From Sergeia podlipaevii (Eukaryota; Euglenozoa; Kinetoplastea; Trypanosomatida; Trypanosomatidae), in contig JASANZ010001909.1 in assembly GCA_030849805.1 (NCBI GenBank), positions 1-23,955 of the forward strand: 23,955 nt of DNA. The letters are read 5' to 3'. This document shows positions 1 to 7,709 of this stretch, piece after piece (positions within the stretch are counted from its first letter, which is position 1; each line of letters starts with the position of its first letter). The notes beneath the pieces are model-generated. The model worked only from the letters and a program-made list of their open reading frames with translations. It had not been told where the DNA came from and made no database searches. A program made the position numbers and the translations under genes.

Positions 1-389
1 CCACCCCCCAATCTCCCACGTACGGATTAATTCGCACTGGACCGCACCACGCAACCTCCCATGCGCATTAAGACTTTTTTTTAGTACCCCTCATACCCAC
101 ATGAACCACCAAATATATATATATATGCATACAGCATACCTCAAGAATAACGCTCTCTCTCTCACACACACAATATTCCACCTTGCGTACCCTCCCCGCA
201 CACACACACACACACACACACACATACAAAAACAAAACAAAACAAAACAAATAATAATAACGCCTCAGCTGCACAACGAAATGTACACAAGCAAAGCGAC
301 TTACAAAGTAAAAAAGGAAAGGGAATTGCGAGAGTCGGGTATCTCAAATGTATGTGTCGTGTATCGATGTGCCTTGTTAATCCCTCCTT
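1..389. other. Spacer downstream of uL22m: 3' UTR and microsatellites
   Basis: No credible gene. It holds an AT run (about 113-126), a CT/CA-rich stretch, a (CA)n microsatellite at 199-224 and a short tandem AAAAC repeat (about 228-250). Because the adjacent gene is on the minus strand, this is most likely its 3' UTR and the following intergenic DNA. The open frames here are just translations of the CA and TA repeats. Confidence 0.7.
199..224. repeat. (CA)n microsatellite
   Basis: About 13 uninterrupted CA units, followed within a few bases by a short AAAAC repeat. This is a simple-sequence tract in noncoding DNA. Confidence 0.95.
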
Positions 390-1229
390 TTAAATGCCCT
401 CCGCAGTGATGGCCGGCACGTCGAGCACCGTCGGCTCCTCCATGAGCCCCGCGCGCTTCATCGACATCAAAGAGCCGTAGGGAATCGCTGTGCGATCAGG
501 CAGAACCATGTCGGGATCCTCCGCAAGCGTCAACAGCACGTGCGATGAACGTTTCGTCTTCCATGAATAGTAACCACGACTGCGAATATCCACCTGCTTA
601 TCCGTCGGACCCGGCATGCACGTGATGTGTGCGATGCGGAGCCGCTCCTTGTCCAGACCCTTTGCCTCCGCTCCTTGCTGGGCCAGCTCTAACGCGCGAA
701 ACACGGCCATGTGTCCTTTTCTAATCGAGAGCTTGCACTGCGCCATGGCTTCTCTCACGGAAAGCCCACGCAGGACGCTGATCTCAATGTCAAGCTTCTT
801 CCACGCCGATGGCACCGCCTTCATCATGAAGGAATACTGTGGCAGCTGGTCTTGCGCCGCTTGCAGCTCGGTTTCTAAACGCTCGCAGTACAACTTCCAG
901 TTGATCTGATAGGTGATGCCATCCTCCTCCACCTGGGCCCAGCGATCCTCGGTCACGCGTTGACTATTCACCACACGCTCCCATCGATTGATGTCTGGTA
1001 TGTTGATCTTCGATGCCCATAAACTGTGCCACAGCGTACGATCCAACAGAATGCGTGGAGTGCCCCCCATATGCTTGCTCACCGCAAAAGGCTTAGGAGA
1101 AAAGTATTGACGACGGTACCACACTTCACGACTAAAGTGTCTCTGTGTGTGCAGGAACTGTCCGCCTACATTACTACGCTTTGGGGTGGGCAGGAGCCCA
1201 ATTGAGTAACGCGGTGCTGGTTTGGGCAT
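390..1229 (-). CDS. uL22m: Mitochondrial large-subunit ribosomal protein uL22m
   Basis: A 279-aa protein. Residues about 142-238 match the uL22 (bacterial L22 / eukaryotic L17) fold. They include a helix-rich segment with GLSVREAMAQCKLS (155-168) and the C-terminal hairpin with PGPTDKQ...RSRGYYSWKTKRSSHVLLTLAE (206-237), the family's GP...R.RGR...KRTSH region. The 140 residues before the domain and about 40 after it are not part of the bacterial protein. Such extensions are usual in kinetoplastid mitoribosomal proteins, and the N-terminus is basic, fitting a mitochondrial import signal. The domain lines the peptide exit tunnel of the large subunit. The start is the first in-frame ATG downstream of a T13 tract and AG (1289-1310). 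It is the last minus-strand gene of the left cluster in this window. Family assignment comes from motif reading only; mitochondrial location is inferred. Confidence 0.88.
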   Translation of the reverse strand: MPKPAPRYSIGLLPTPKRSNVGGQFLHTQRHFSREVWYRRQYFSPKPFAVSKHMGGTPRILLDRTLWHSLWASKINIPDINRWERVVNSQRVTEDRWAQVEEDGITYQINWKLYCERLETELQAAQDQLPQYSFMMKAVPSAWKKLDIEISVLRGLSVREAMAQCKLSIRKGHMAVFRALELAQQGAEAKGLDKERLRIAHITCMPGPTDKQVDIRSRGYYSWKTKRSSHVLLTLAEDPDMVLPDRTAIPYGSLMSMKRAGLMEEPTVLDVPAITAEGI

Positions 1230-1288
1230 TCACCTCCAACAATGTTTTTACTTGATGTTAATCTGTGATTGATGTGGTATCAACAACA

Positions 1289-1310
1289 CTAGATAGCAAA
1301 AAAAAAAAAA
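1289..1310 (-). promoter_or_regulatory. Candidate spliced-leader acceptor for uL22m
   Basis: On the minus strand a T13 tract (1298-1310) is followed by the AG at 1290-1289, giving a 59-nt 5' UTR. There is no minus-strand ATG between the AG and the start codon at 1229. This is the expected polypyrimidine-AG arrangement for trans-splicing; the exact site is inferred. Confidence 0.6.
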
Positions 1311-2514
1311 TGGCCAAAAAGAAAAGAAGGAAGATCACTAGAACGCAGCGCACTATGTGCCCTGTTGCTGCTGTTGCTATACACTCTATAAACAACAACA
1401 ACTACTACTACTAGTATCACTAACATAAAGCAAGTGTCAGAAGACGGAAAGGAAATTGGAGAAATAAAGAGGCGAAATAAGAAAAGAAAGAGGGGAGGAA
1501 GAGAGTAAAAAAAGGAAAAAAAAAAAGGAATGGCATTGTGAAACGGAGGCAAAAAAAAGAAAAAAAAAACGCAACTAACAGAGAAACAGACAGTAGGGCA
1601 TGTATGCGGCACGCCAAGGATACTCATGTCCTTCCTTTCAGCAGTGGTAAAATATTGTCCAGAAACACACACACATACATACATACATGTATATGTGTAG
1701 ACCCATACATACGTAGCAAATAGTGATCAGCGTAAAAAAAAAAAAAATGTCATCATGGTCATACATTTACCAGCTTGCTTGAGTTGCTTGTTTTCATGAC
1801 AACGGCATCCCTTTATTCCACGCAAGCATTTCGTCACTCACTCCCTCTAACTCTCTCGCTCTGTGTGTGTGTGTGTGGAAGGTTTTCTTTTTAGATTGTG
1901 CTATTGTTTTTCGCCTCATGGAAAGAATAAGAGAAATGGCGACAATAACGACAAGAACGACCAAAAAAGAAAAAAAAAACCGTTTAGTATACTCTTCAGT
2001 CTTTCGCTAATTATGAGTAAAAAGCGCAAAAAAAAATATATTTTTTTACACATGTCACAGCACACAACAGGAGGAAAAAAAAAAAAGAACGCCAAAAAAA
2101 TAGCAACAAACAACCAGACAACGACAGCAGCCGGGCCAGTTTCTTCTCATATGTTTTCTCTTCCCTTCGTATCAAAAATAAAAATAAAAATGGAACTTCA
2201 AAGGCAATCACGTCAGCAGACTTTAACGTGTACAACTGAAGTAGGTCATTTTTAATGTGTATATTCTTCCATTTAATCCCTTTTTTTTTCTCCACCCATG
2301 CCTTTCCGTTCCTTTCTCTCTCTCTCTCTCTCCCTCGACCTCGCCTGGATAAATGCACACCATTTGACGCAAAATAGCACCTCTAGACAGTACAAGTGTG
2401 TGGCATCACAATCCACACACACACACATCAAACCTTTTAAAAATTTTGTTTGATCAGGGAGCACTGTTCTGGTTCATGGCAATCCGTGGACTGAACTGCG
2501 GACTCCCGCTTCGT

Positions 2515-2532
2515 TGTACGCGTAAGCGTACA
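2515..2532. other. Perfect 7-bp inverted repeat with a 4-nt loop
   Basis: The arms TGTACGC and GCGTACA flank the loop GTAA (a GNRA-type tetraloop if read from the plus strand, TTAC if read from the minus strand). With a one-base bulge at T2514 the stem extends by two GC pairs. It lies in the kinase 3' UTR/intergenic region. No function is known to me. Confidence 0.6.
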
Positions 2533-2849
2533 CGCACAAAGACACGCACAAGCACACATGTATTTGTAGAGAGAACGAAGAAGAGAAAAGAGAAAATAGG
2601 CAGCAGATAAAGGACATGAAGAACTAAAATTAAAATATAGAACGAAAACATATATATATGCTCACTCCTCAAAAAGAACAGAAAAAAAATGGCGCATCGA
2701 TGAGGAGAACAAATAAAGCAAAACTAAAGAAAGTAAAAAGAAAGAAATATATACACAGTGAAGTCAGGGGATACACCCACAGCACCCACAACCGACAAGT
2801 CATCATTGACATAAGCAAAAAAAAAAAGCAGTATACGTGGGTAGCACAC

Positions 2850-2938
2850 AACACACACACACACACACACACACTCATGAAAAATAGGGAAAGGAAGGAA
2901 ACCAGGCGTGGCAGAAGCAAAACGCAAAAAAAAAAACC

Positions 2939-2982
<44 letters not shown>
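2850..2982. repeat. AC microsatellite and compound TA/TG microsatellite
   Basis: (AC)n spans 2850-2874. A second tract runs (TA)n at 2945-2969 directly into (TG)n at 2969-2982. Both lie in noncoding DNA between the kinase and uL22m. Confidence 0.95.
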
Positions 2983-2983
<1 letters not shown>

Positions 2984-3072
2984 TACATACAGTGCCGTTC
3001 TGGTCGTCTAGCAAAAACAAACAAACAAACAACAAAAGAACAATATCACTTGGCTATGTGTCAAGACATACA

Positions 3073-4194
3073 TTATCGCACGAACGGCCGGATGCGCTGC
3101 CGCTCACCTATCACAGGGGCAGCAACGTGAGTGTTTTGGCCATCCCCTTCCACGCTAGCAGCAGCGGCTGGTTCGGTTCTCTCGCTGCGTTCTGTGAAAT
3201 TGTCTACTAAGCCACTGTTACACACCTTGCTACCACGTTCCCCTGTTGTATCTCGAGCGCTGGCGGAGGTCAATTCACCAGATGGCACCGGAGCCTCATC
3301 CTGCACAGCAGAGCTAAACTCATCGGCATTGGCGCCATCGATGATGACTGGGCGCTTCGAGTACGACAAAGAAAAGTAGTCGGGGGGTAAGTTCTTTACG
3401 AAGAATGCGTGCTGGGCAACCTCGTCCAGAGTTGGGCGATCCTCTGGCCGAGTAGAGAGCAGCCACATGCACAGGTCTATGGCTTCAGGGCTAACGTGGG
3501 CTGGCATAGGCGACACCTCCCCATGGCGGATTCGTTTGATGAGCACGTTGGTGTCTGTTGACGATCCAAAGGGGAAGTTGCGTGTGAGGAGTGTGTAAGC
3601 AATACAGCCCATCGACCATATATCTGCGCGAAACGCATCGTAGTTGCCCAAGAACACCTCTGGTGCTAGGTAAGCAAGGGTGCCCGTGAGAGTGTGTGCG
3701 TACTCGTTCGCACGAGCTTGGAAGTTGCTCTCACGGTGTAGTCGACTAAGGCCAAAATCAGAGATCTTAAGAACGCCATTTGTGGTCAAAAGCAGGTTCT
3801 CAGGCTTTAGGTCCCTATGCGCCACGCCATTCCGATGGCACGTACGTACACCAGCAACAAGCTGAATAAACAGCGCTGCAACGTCTTGCTCAGCAAGAGG
3901 CTGCTGGCGTGATGTAATGAGCTCGCAAAGGTCCCCGCCCATAACTGGTTCTAAGATAATGTAGTAGTTGTTACTGCTTTCCAGGATTTCAATAAGTTGT
4001 GTGATGTTTCGGTGTTTCAGGCGGCGCAAGATGGAGATCTCCACTCGAACATCGTTCGCAACCCTTTCGTTTGACTTTGGAATAATCTTCGCTACAAACA
4101 TCTTCCCAGTAGGAATGTGGCGCACGCTCTTGACCTTGCTATAAGCACCTTCGCCCAGCGTGTTTAGTATCTCATATTCACCAACACGGCCCAT
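3073..4194 (-). CDS. Serine/threonine protein kinase, CAMK-like
   Basis: A 373-aa protein with a complete kinase domain at residues about 7-266: glycine loop GEGAYSKV (14-21), ATP-binding Lys36 (VAK), helix-C Glu52, catalytic loop HRDLKPEN (126-133), DFG (146-148), a Thr/Ser activation segment containing T168, T170 and T172, and APE (177-179). All catalytic residues are present, so it should be active. The KISDFGLS, GTLAYLAPEVF and DIWSMGCIAYTLL blocks look most like CAMK/CAMKL (SNF1/CHK1-type) kinases; subfamily and substrate are unknown. The C-terminal 105 residues are acidic, Ser/Ala-rich and probably disordered, with no recognised domain. The first in-frame ATG is at 4194; the frame continues upstream without a stop through the splice-signal T-run but has no earlier ATG. 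Confidence 0.92.
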   Translation of the reverse strand: MGRVGEYEILNTLGEGAYSKVKSVRHIPTGKMFVAKIIPKSNERVANDVRVEISILRRLKHRNITQLIEILESSNNYYIILEPVMGGDLCELITSRQQPLAEQDVAALFIQLVAGVRTCHRNGVAHRDLKPENLLLTTNGVLKISDFGLSRLHRESNFQARANEYAHTLTGTLAYLAPEVFLGNYDAFRADIWSMGCIAYTLLTRNFPFGSSTDTNVLIKRIRHGEVSPMPAHVSPEAIDLCMWLLSTRPEDRPTLDEVAQHAFFVKNLPPDYFSLSYSKRPVIIDGANADEFSSAVQDEAPVPSGELTSASARDTTGERGSKVCNSGLVDNFTERSERTEPAAAASVEGDGQNTHVAAPVIGERQRIRPFVR

Positions 4195-4276
4195 TATTTT
4201 CCTTTTCTTGCAGAAGGAATTCTTCTGCTCGACCTCGTTGAGCAAACTAGGCAACAGCAACAACAAAATCCTACTC

Positions 4277-4298
4277 CTCGAAAAAAAAAAAAAAAAAA
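4277..4298 (-). promoter_or_regulatory. Proximal candidate spliced-leader acceptor for the kinase
   Basis: A minus-strand T18 tract (4298-4281) is followed at once by AG at 4278-4277, with two more AGs at 4275-4274 and 4272-4271. The 5' UTR would be about 76-82 nt and contain no ATG. Confidence 0.55.
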
Positions 4299-4394
4299 CG
4301 TAAAAGAAAATCAACGCAAGTAACAATATGAAACCAACAAGATGAACACCTGCTCTAAGCTATCTGCAACACTGGCAGATATTCAACCTGATCC

Positions 4395-4541
4395 CTGCAA
4401 CCCACGGAGGTAAAAAGAAAAACGAAGAAGGAAGCATTTAGAGGAGCAGCGCGGAAGCATGCACATGCATGCGCAGCGAACGTGCAAAAGGAGAGAAAGA
4501 AAAGATGAAAAGAAAGAGAAAGGAAAAAGAAGAAGATTCAA
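4395..4541 (-). promoter_or_regulatory. Distal candidate spliced-leader acceptor for the kinase
   Basis: The longest pyrimidine tract of the region (4541-4489 on the minus strand) is followed by about 92 nt lacking any AG; the first AG is at 4396-4395. That stretch contains several ATGs, but none occurs between 4395 and the kinase start. This is consistent with the AG being an alternative trans-splice site giving a 200-nt leader. Confidence 0.4.
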
Positions 4542-4959
4542 CTTGAGCATTGCTGGTGCACATAGAGACATGTATATCAATGACAAACGCAGCTGCTCTT
4601 ATTGAGCAGCCAAAACAAAGGAGAGAAAGAGCGTCTTGAAATTTCACGGAGTGTCGCTGAAAACTGCTTAACTTTTTGCTCGCACTTGTCAACAAGTTCA
4701 GTAGCGTAAACACCATTGCCTACTAACACCGGAAAAAAAAAGCATCATAGAAAGAAAAACAATCACAATAACAATCGTAAACAAAGAAGAGGGCATATGC
4801 TTCAGACAAAAAAATAAAAAGATATAGCCCAGTGTCTATAAATGTTCGTTCAATGTTTGCGCCGAAACGCTTGCACTACCACCATTTAGAAGGCTTCACA
4901 ACTAAACGATAATGAAAAGCAAGGAGAAAGATAGGACGGAAACAGTCATACCAAACGCT

Positions 4960-5556
4960 CTAAGCAAGAGAGGTTTCGTTTATAGTTTTGCAACCACCAC
5001 ATTCAAATTGCACCAGTTTCGCATTCACGCTAACTTCCACAGCATTCACAGCCATGCACTGGCCACAGCGCACCTGCACGGTGCGTGTCCTTTCGGTAGG
5101 CGCCTGATCAGCTGGATGTGGAGCAGTGCCGAGTTGCTGAAAGCAAGCACCGCAAAGCAAAGCATCTCCCTTTTTGTCAGGAACAACGTTTTCTGCGTGA
5201 CACACTTTGCATTCAATTCTTCTTCGCTCCATGGACTTCGATGGCCCAACGTTTACAGGAAGAGGAGTACGGCACTGAACGCACCCATAGCGCTTTCCGG
5301 GAAGGGGGTTCTTGATCTCGTTAATAAACGTGCACGCGGGACACGCAACACTTATGGCACCAGCCGCGGGCGATGAGCCTTCAGTAGGAAATGATGGGGT
5401 AGTCGCTTGCTGAGAACCGCGCTGCTGCTGGTGCTGAGCTTGTTCTGCTACACGCTGAGCTTCTTCTTGCGCGGCAAACTCCTCTTGAAGTCGACGGGCC
5501 ATAGCAGCATCCTCTGCTTCCTGCCTTAGTTCTTCTTCGTTCTTCTGCCTTTGCAT
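4960..5556 (-). CDS. Triple zinc-ribbon protein with UIM-like helix (LSD1-type finger-like)
   Basis: A 198-aa protein. An acidic helix opens it (residues about 6-40), with AEDAAMARRLQEEFAAQEE (14-32) resembling a ubiquitin-interacting or coiled-coil segment, then a Q/S/T-rich linker. The rest is three similar four-cysteine modules: C72xxC75/C92xxC95, C116xxC119/C135xxC138 and C164xxC167/C186xxC189. In each, the first CxxC is followed a few residues on by an Asn and hydrophobic residues, as in LSD1-type and related small zinc ribbons. All twelve cysteines are intact. Such modules bind zinc and usually mediate protein or nucleic-acid contacts; the partner here is unknown. A ubiquitin link is inference from the N-terminal helix alone. 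It lies between the membrane protein and the kinase in the minus-strand cluster. Confidence 0.75.
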   Translation of the reverse strand: MQRQKNEEELRQEAEDAAMARRLQEEFAAQEEAQRVAEQAQHQQQRGSQQATTPSFPTEGSSPAAGAISVACPACTFINEIKNPLPGKRYGCVQCRTPLPVNVGPSKSMERRRIECKVCHAENVVPDKKGDALLCGACFQQLGTAPHPADQAPTERTRTVQVRCGQCMAVNAVEVSVNAKLVQFECGGCKTINETSLA

Positions 5557-5858
5557 TTTCTCGTTGTTTGCGCAAAACAGTGGCTTTGGACCTAAAATAT
5601 GAAAAAAATTTTCACTTATATTCGCACAACAACAAGAAGAAAGGAGGGAAACCTAAGAAAAGTAGTATAATCGGTCGGAAAGAAAAACACTGTACACTGG
5701 AAGCGCCGAATGCTAGCAGTAACAACAATAAAAGAAAAAAAAACATTTCACAAAAAATAAAAAAGGGATCGCGTTGTTCTTGCATAGCAGGGGGCGGTGC
5801 CAGCTCATTAAGAAACAATTCGCTAAATGCATGGAACACAATGTAAGCATATATACCT
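5557..5858. other. Spacer between membrane-protein gene and zinc-ribbon gene
   Basis: A 302-nt A-rich (plus strand) spacer carrying the 3' end of the upstream minus-strand transcript and the acceptor of the zinc-ribbon gene. No gene or unusual structure is seen. Confidence 0.7.
5592..5608 (-). promoter_or_regulatory. Candidate spliced-leader acceptor for the zinc-ribbon gene
   Basis: Minus-strand T7 (5608-5602), a short AT-rich stretch ending in TTTT, then AG at 5593-5592. The predicted 5' UTR is 35 nt with no ATG. Confidence 0.55.
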
Positions 5859-7160
5859 CTATAAAACATTAGGCAACAGATACTGCATAGTCACCAATGT
5901 TAAGTCTGGATTCTGGGACGACCAAGGCTCTCCAAAAAAGTTTTGCAACCTCGACGGGAACTTTGGAGAAATAATTGTTAGCCCATGCAAGGCGTCTCGT
6001 AAGACAATGCCACTCTTTTCCTTTAGTTTATACAGCGGTAAGATGAGGAGCTGTGCTCCGTTGTCTGCAGACTTCTTCGCTAGAAACTTTTGGTACTTGC
6101 GAGCAAAGGTAGATTTGTATTGATTGCTCAAAGTACAGCCACGATTTTCTTTACTCAAAATCCTTGAATTCCAGCAGTATGTAAGTTTATGCGTATTGTG
6201 GTCTAAAAGTACCACCGTCTGTGCCCTCTTTCCAATAAGCAGGCGGTCCTCAAGCTCTCGACTGTAAGTTTCAAACTCTCTTTTGAACCTATATGTGGAC
6301 GCGGATTCAAAATTACCCAAACATGATGTCACTACCACATCACTGCTCTCATACAAGTTGATTGATCCCAGTGCGTCAGTCATGCTCATGGGGTCTTTGC
6401 AAGTTCTGTAATAGTCTACAAACAGTAGCCGCTCACCACCAGTGATCCTCTCAGCGTGCTCAAGGACACTATCGGCAGAGTACTGGTCTTTGCCATCCGA
6501 GAAAAAGAAAAAATCGCCAGTAGTAGTAACAACGTAGGATATGCGATGGTGTGATCCTCGGTCAATAATAGACGGGGTTCCACGTAGCAGATGCACGAGC
6601 ATCGCTTGAATACTTCTAACAATGGAATCACCACTAAAGACGAGCATTGTCACGTTATAGCGATTTCGGACAAGTTTTAGGCGTGCACGTTCAAGAAGCG
6701 CGGTCCGTAGATCCTGGGCGGAAAGCGAACATTTAGAGCTAACCAAACCCTTGCCGCGCTCATATACAAAGTTAGTTAGGTTGAGCTTATCACTAACGCG
6801 GCATTTCCGTATACGTGCCGTTGCGTCCGCTGTGAGTAGAGTAGAAGTGCTCTCAGGTTGAATGACTGTCTTCCAGCGACCTGCAATGTAAACAAGGCAT
6901 TCGTTTTGCCCAACCAAGGATGTGGTGTCGCATAATGTCGGCTCCCACACATCACTGTTGTACAAAGCACTTTCGCTGTGATTAAAAGCGCTAGTTACAT
7001 ATTCTGTGTAATTTGCATGAAGACTTGCATCGCAGTTGATGCAGAACGGATCATCAGATTGTGGCGGAATGAAGTTCTGAGACGCCAGCAGATTAAAAAA
7101 GATGCCTAGTGCAACTATCGCAATTAGCGAAACAAAGTGTCCAACAAAACTGTGATTCAT
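5859..7160 (-). CDS. Type II membrane protein with SGNH/PC-esterase-like domain
   Basis: A 433-aa protein with a six-residue cytosolic tail, one membrane segment (residues about 7-26), and a luminal or extracellular region with five N-glycosylation sequons (2, 50, 60, 127, 169; the first lies before the membrane). The luminal part shows the signature order of SGNH hydrolases: GDS at 177-179 within LVFSGDSIVR (Ser179 the putative nucleophile), a Gly-Asn pair at 282-283 (SCLGNFES) and D389xxH392 near the C-terminus. A GDS block followed by a late DxxH is typical of the PC-esterase (TBL/Cas1p N-terminal) acyl-esterase families, some of which O-acetylate glycans in the secretory pathway. The overall sequence is not one I recognise, so substrate and activity are unproven. 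It is the first gene of the leftward transcription unit, directly at the strand-switch region. Confidence 0.7.
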   Translation of the reverse strand: MNHSFVGHFVSLIAIVALGIFFNLLASQNFIPPQSDDPFCINCDASLHANYTEYVTSAFNHSESALYNSDVWEPTLCDTTSLVGQNECLVYIAGRWKTVIQPESTSTLLTADATARIRKCRVSDKLNLTNFVYERGKGLVSSKCSLSAQDLRTALLERARLKLVRNRYNVTMLVFSGDSIVRSIQAMLVHLLRGTPSIIDRGSHHRISYVVTTTGDFFFFSDGKDQYSADSVLEHAERITGGERLLFVDYYRTCKDPMSMTDALGSINLYESSDVVVTSCLGNFESASTYRFKREFETYSRELEDRLLIGKRAQTVVLLDHNTHKLTYCWNSRILSKENRGCTLSNQYKSTFARKYQKFLAKKSADNGAQLLILPLYKLKEKSGIVLRDALHGLTIISPKFPSRLQNFFGEPWSSQNPDLTLVTMQYLLPNVL

Positions 7161-7164
7161 CTTC

Positions 7165-7205
7165 CTAAAATGTTCATAAGTTCAAAGAAAAGAGATAGAA
7201 AAAGA
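7165..7205 (-). promoter_or_regulatory. Candidate spliced-leader acceptor for the membrane protein
   Basis: The minus-strand pyrimidine tract 7205-7183 is followed by a TTTTAG at 7170-7165, leaving only 4 nt before the ATG. An out-of-frame minus-strand ATG lies at 7177-7175, just before this AG, so splicing at 7165 would remove it. Confidence 0.5.
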
Positions 7206-7393
7206 TACACCGAGGAACAGCGCAAAGGCAACAATAACAACAACAAAAATGTTTATACAGTCCAAGATTACAGTATTTTCGCTATTAAGAAAAGCAGTGA
7301 GTCCAACAAACAAGTTTGTATTTGCTTGTCCTCAAAGCGCAACAGCTAGTATGATTATGTTTGGTCCCTTGGCGGCGCCATGTTTGTACCAAG

Positions 7394-7416
7394 CCCCCTC
7401 CCCCCAAAGCCCGCCC
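7394..7416 (-). promoter_or_regulatory. G-quadruplex-type motif in the strand-switch region
   Basis: Read on the minus strand: G3-C-G3-CTTT-G6-A-G5, which satisfies the usual four-tract G-quadruplex pattern with short loops. It is on the sense strand of the leftward unit. Confidence 0.75.
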
Positions 7417-7487
7417 AACGCACACGGCTAAGGGAAAATGGTTGTTTTCTACGGAGTACCAGGGTTTACAATTGCTCTTCTGAAGGC

Positions 7488-7500
7488 GGGGGGGGGGGGG
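7488..7500 (+). repeat. G13 homopolymer in the strand-switch region
   Basis: Thirteen consecutive G on the plus strand, flanked by GGC and CGG and preceded by GGG at 7462-7464. It is the longest G run in the window and lies on the sense strand of the rightward unit. Confidence 0.95.
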
Positions 7501-7671
7501 CGGATGCACAAACCTACAGTGTGTGTAACTGGAATGGTTATGCAGTACCATGTTGCTCTTCGCATATGCATTGCTGTGAACTACGTTAATTGAGGTGTCC
7601 TGGTAATGTAGTTATTATTTTTCGTGTTTCTTTATATTTTGTGTTTTTTTTCTTCTTACTTAAATTTTTCA

Positions 7672-7702
7672 TTTTTTTTTCCCCCGTTAATGAAGTATCT
7701 AG
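7672..7702 (+). promoter_or_regulatory. Candidate spliced-leader acceptor for the LRR gene
   Basis: T9 then C5 (7672-7685), followed by AG at 7694-7695 and 7701-7702. An out-of-frame ATG at 7690-7692 lies just before the first AG and would be removed. The predicted 5' UTR is 7-14 nt. Confidence 0.55.
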
Positions 7703-7709
7703 AACAATA

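Larger units (their letters stand above)
1230..3072. other. Long kinase-uL22m spacer (1.84 kb), noncoding
   Basis: It contains the kinase 3' UTR, polyadenylation region and uL22m 5' UTR, all on the minus strand. The plus strand is rich in A-runs (for example 1733-1747), so the sense strand is pyrimidine-rich. There are microsatellites: TG at 1862-1877, CT around 2317-2332, AC at 2850-2874, and TA followed by TG at 2945-2982. A more complex island at 2454-2535 carries a perfect 7-bp hairpin (2515-2532). I see no protein-coding gene; the open frames are low-complexity. Confidence 0.7.
4195..4959. other. Spacer between zinc-ribbon gene and kinase
   Basis: Minus-strand 3' UTR of the zinc-ribbon gene and 5' region of the kinase. 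It contains a 53-nt almost pure pyrimidine tract on the minus strand (4489-4541), then a stretch with no AG until 4396-4395, and nearer the gene a T18 tract (4281-4298). A GCATGC-ACAT-GCATGC hairpin lies at 4457-4472. No coding sequence is supported. Confidence 0.7.
7161..7709. promoter_or_regulatory. Divergent strand-switch region, probable bidirectional Pol II start zone
   Basis: The last minus-strand gene starts at 7160 and the first plus-strand gene at 7710, so transcription diverges here. In trypanosomatids such regions are Pol II initiation zones marked by variant histones rather than by classical promoters. It contains a G-quadruplex-type motif on the minus strand (7394-7416) and a G13 run on the plus strand (7488-7500). 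These are about 234 nt from the left start codon and 210 nt from the right one, each on the sense strand of its own unit. No tRNA or coding gene is seen. Confidence 0.8.

Noticed and set aside
101..409. 102-aa open frame near the left edge
   Set aside because: Largely translation of CA and AAAAC repeats, and on the wrong strand.
4195..4326. In-frame 44-residue N-terminal extension of the kinase with a hydrophobic stretch that looks like a signal peptide
   Set aside because: It has no ATG, and the hydrophobic part is the translation of the T18 splice tract; the kinase domain starts properly at 4194.
4912..5376. 154-aa plus-strand open frame opposite the zinc-ribbon gene
   Set aside because: It is antisense to a gene with twelve ordered cysteines, has no recognisable motif, and is against the direction of the local transcription unit.
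7590..7709. Hydrophobic in-frame extension of the LRR protein resembling a membrane anchor
   Set aside because: It has no ATG, and the Phe-rich segment is the translated polypyrimidine tract.
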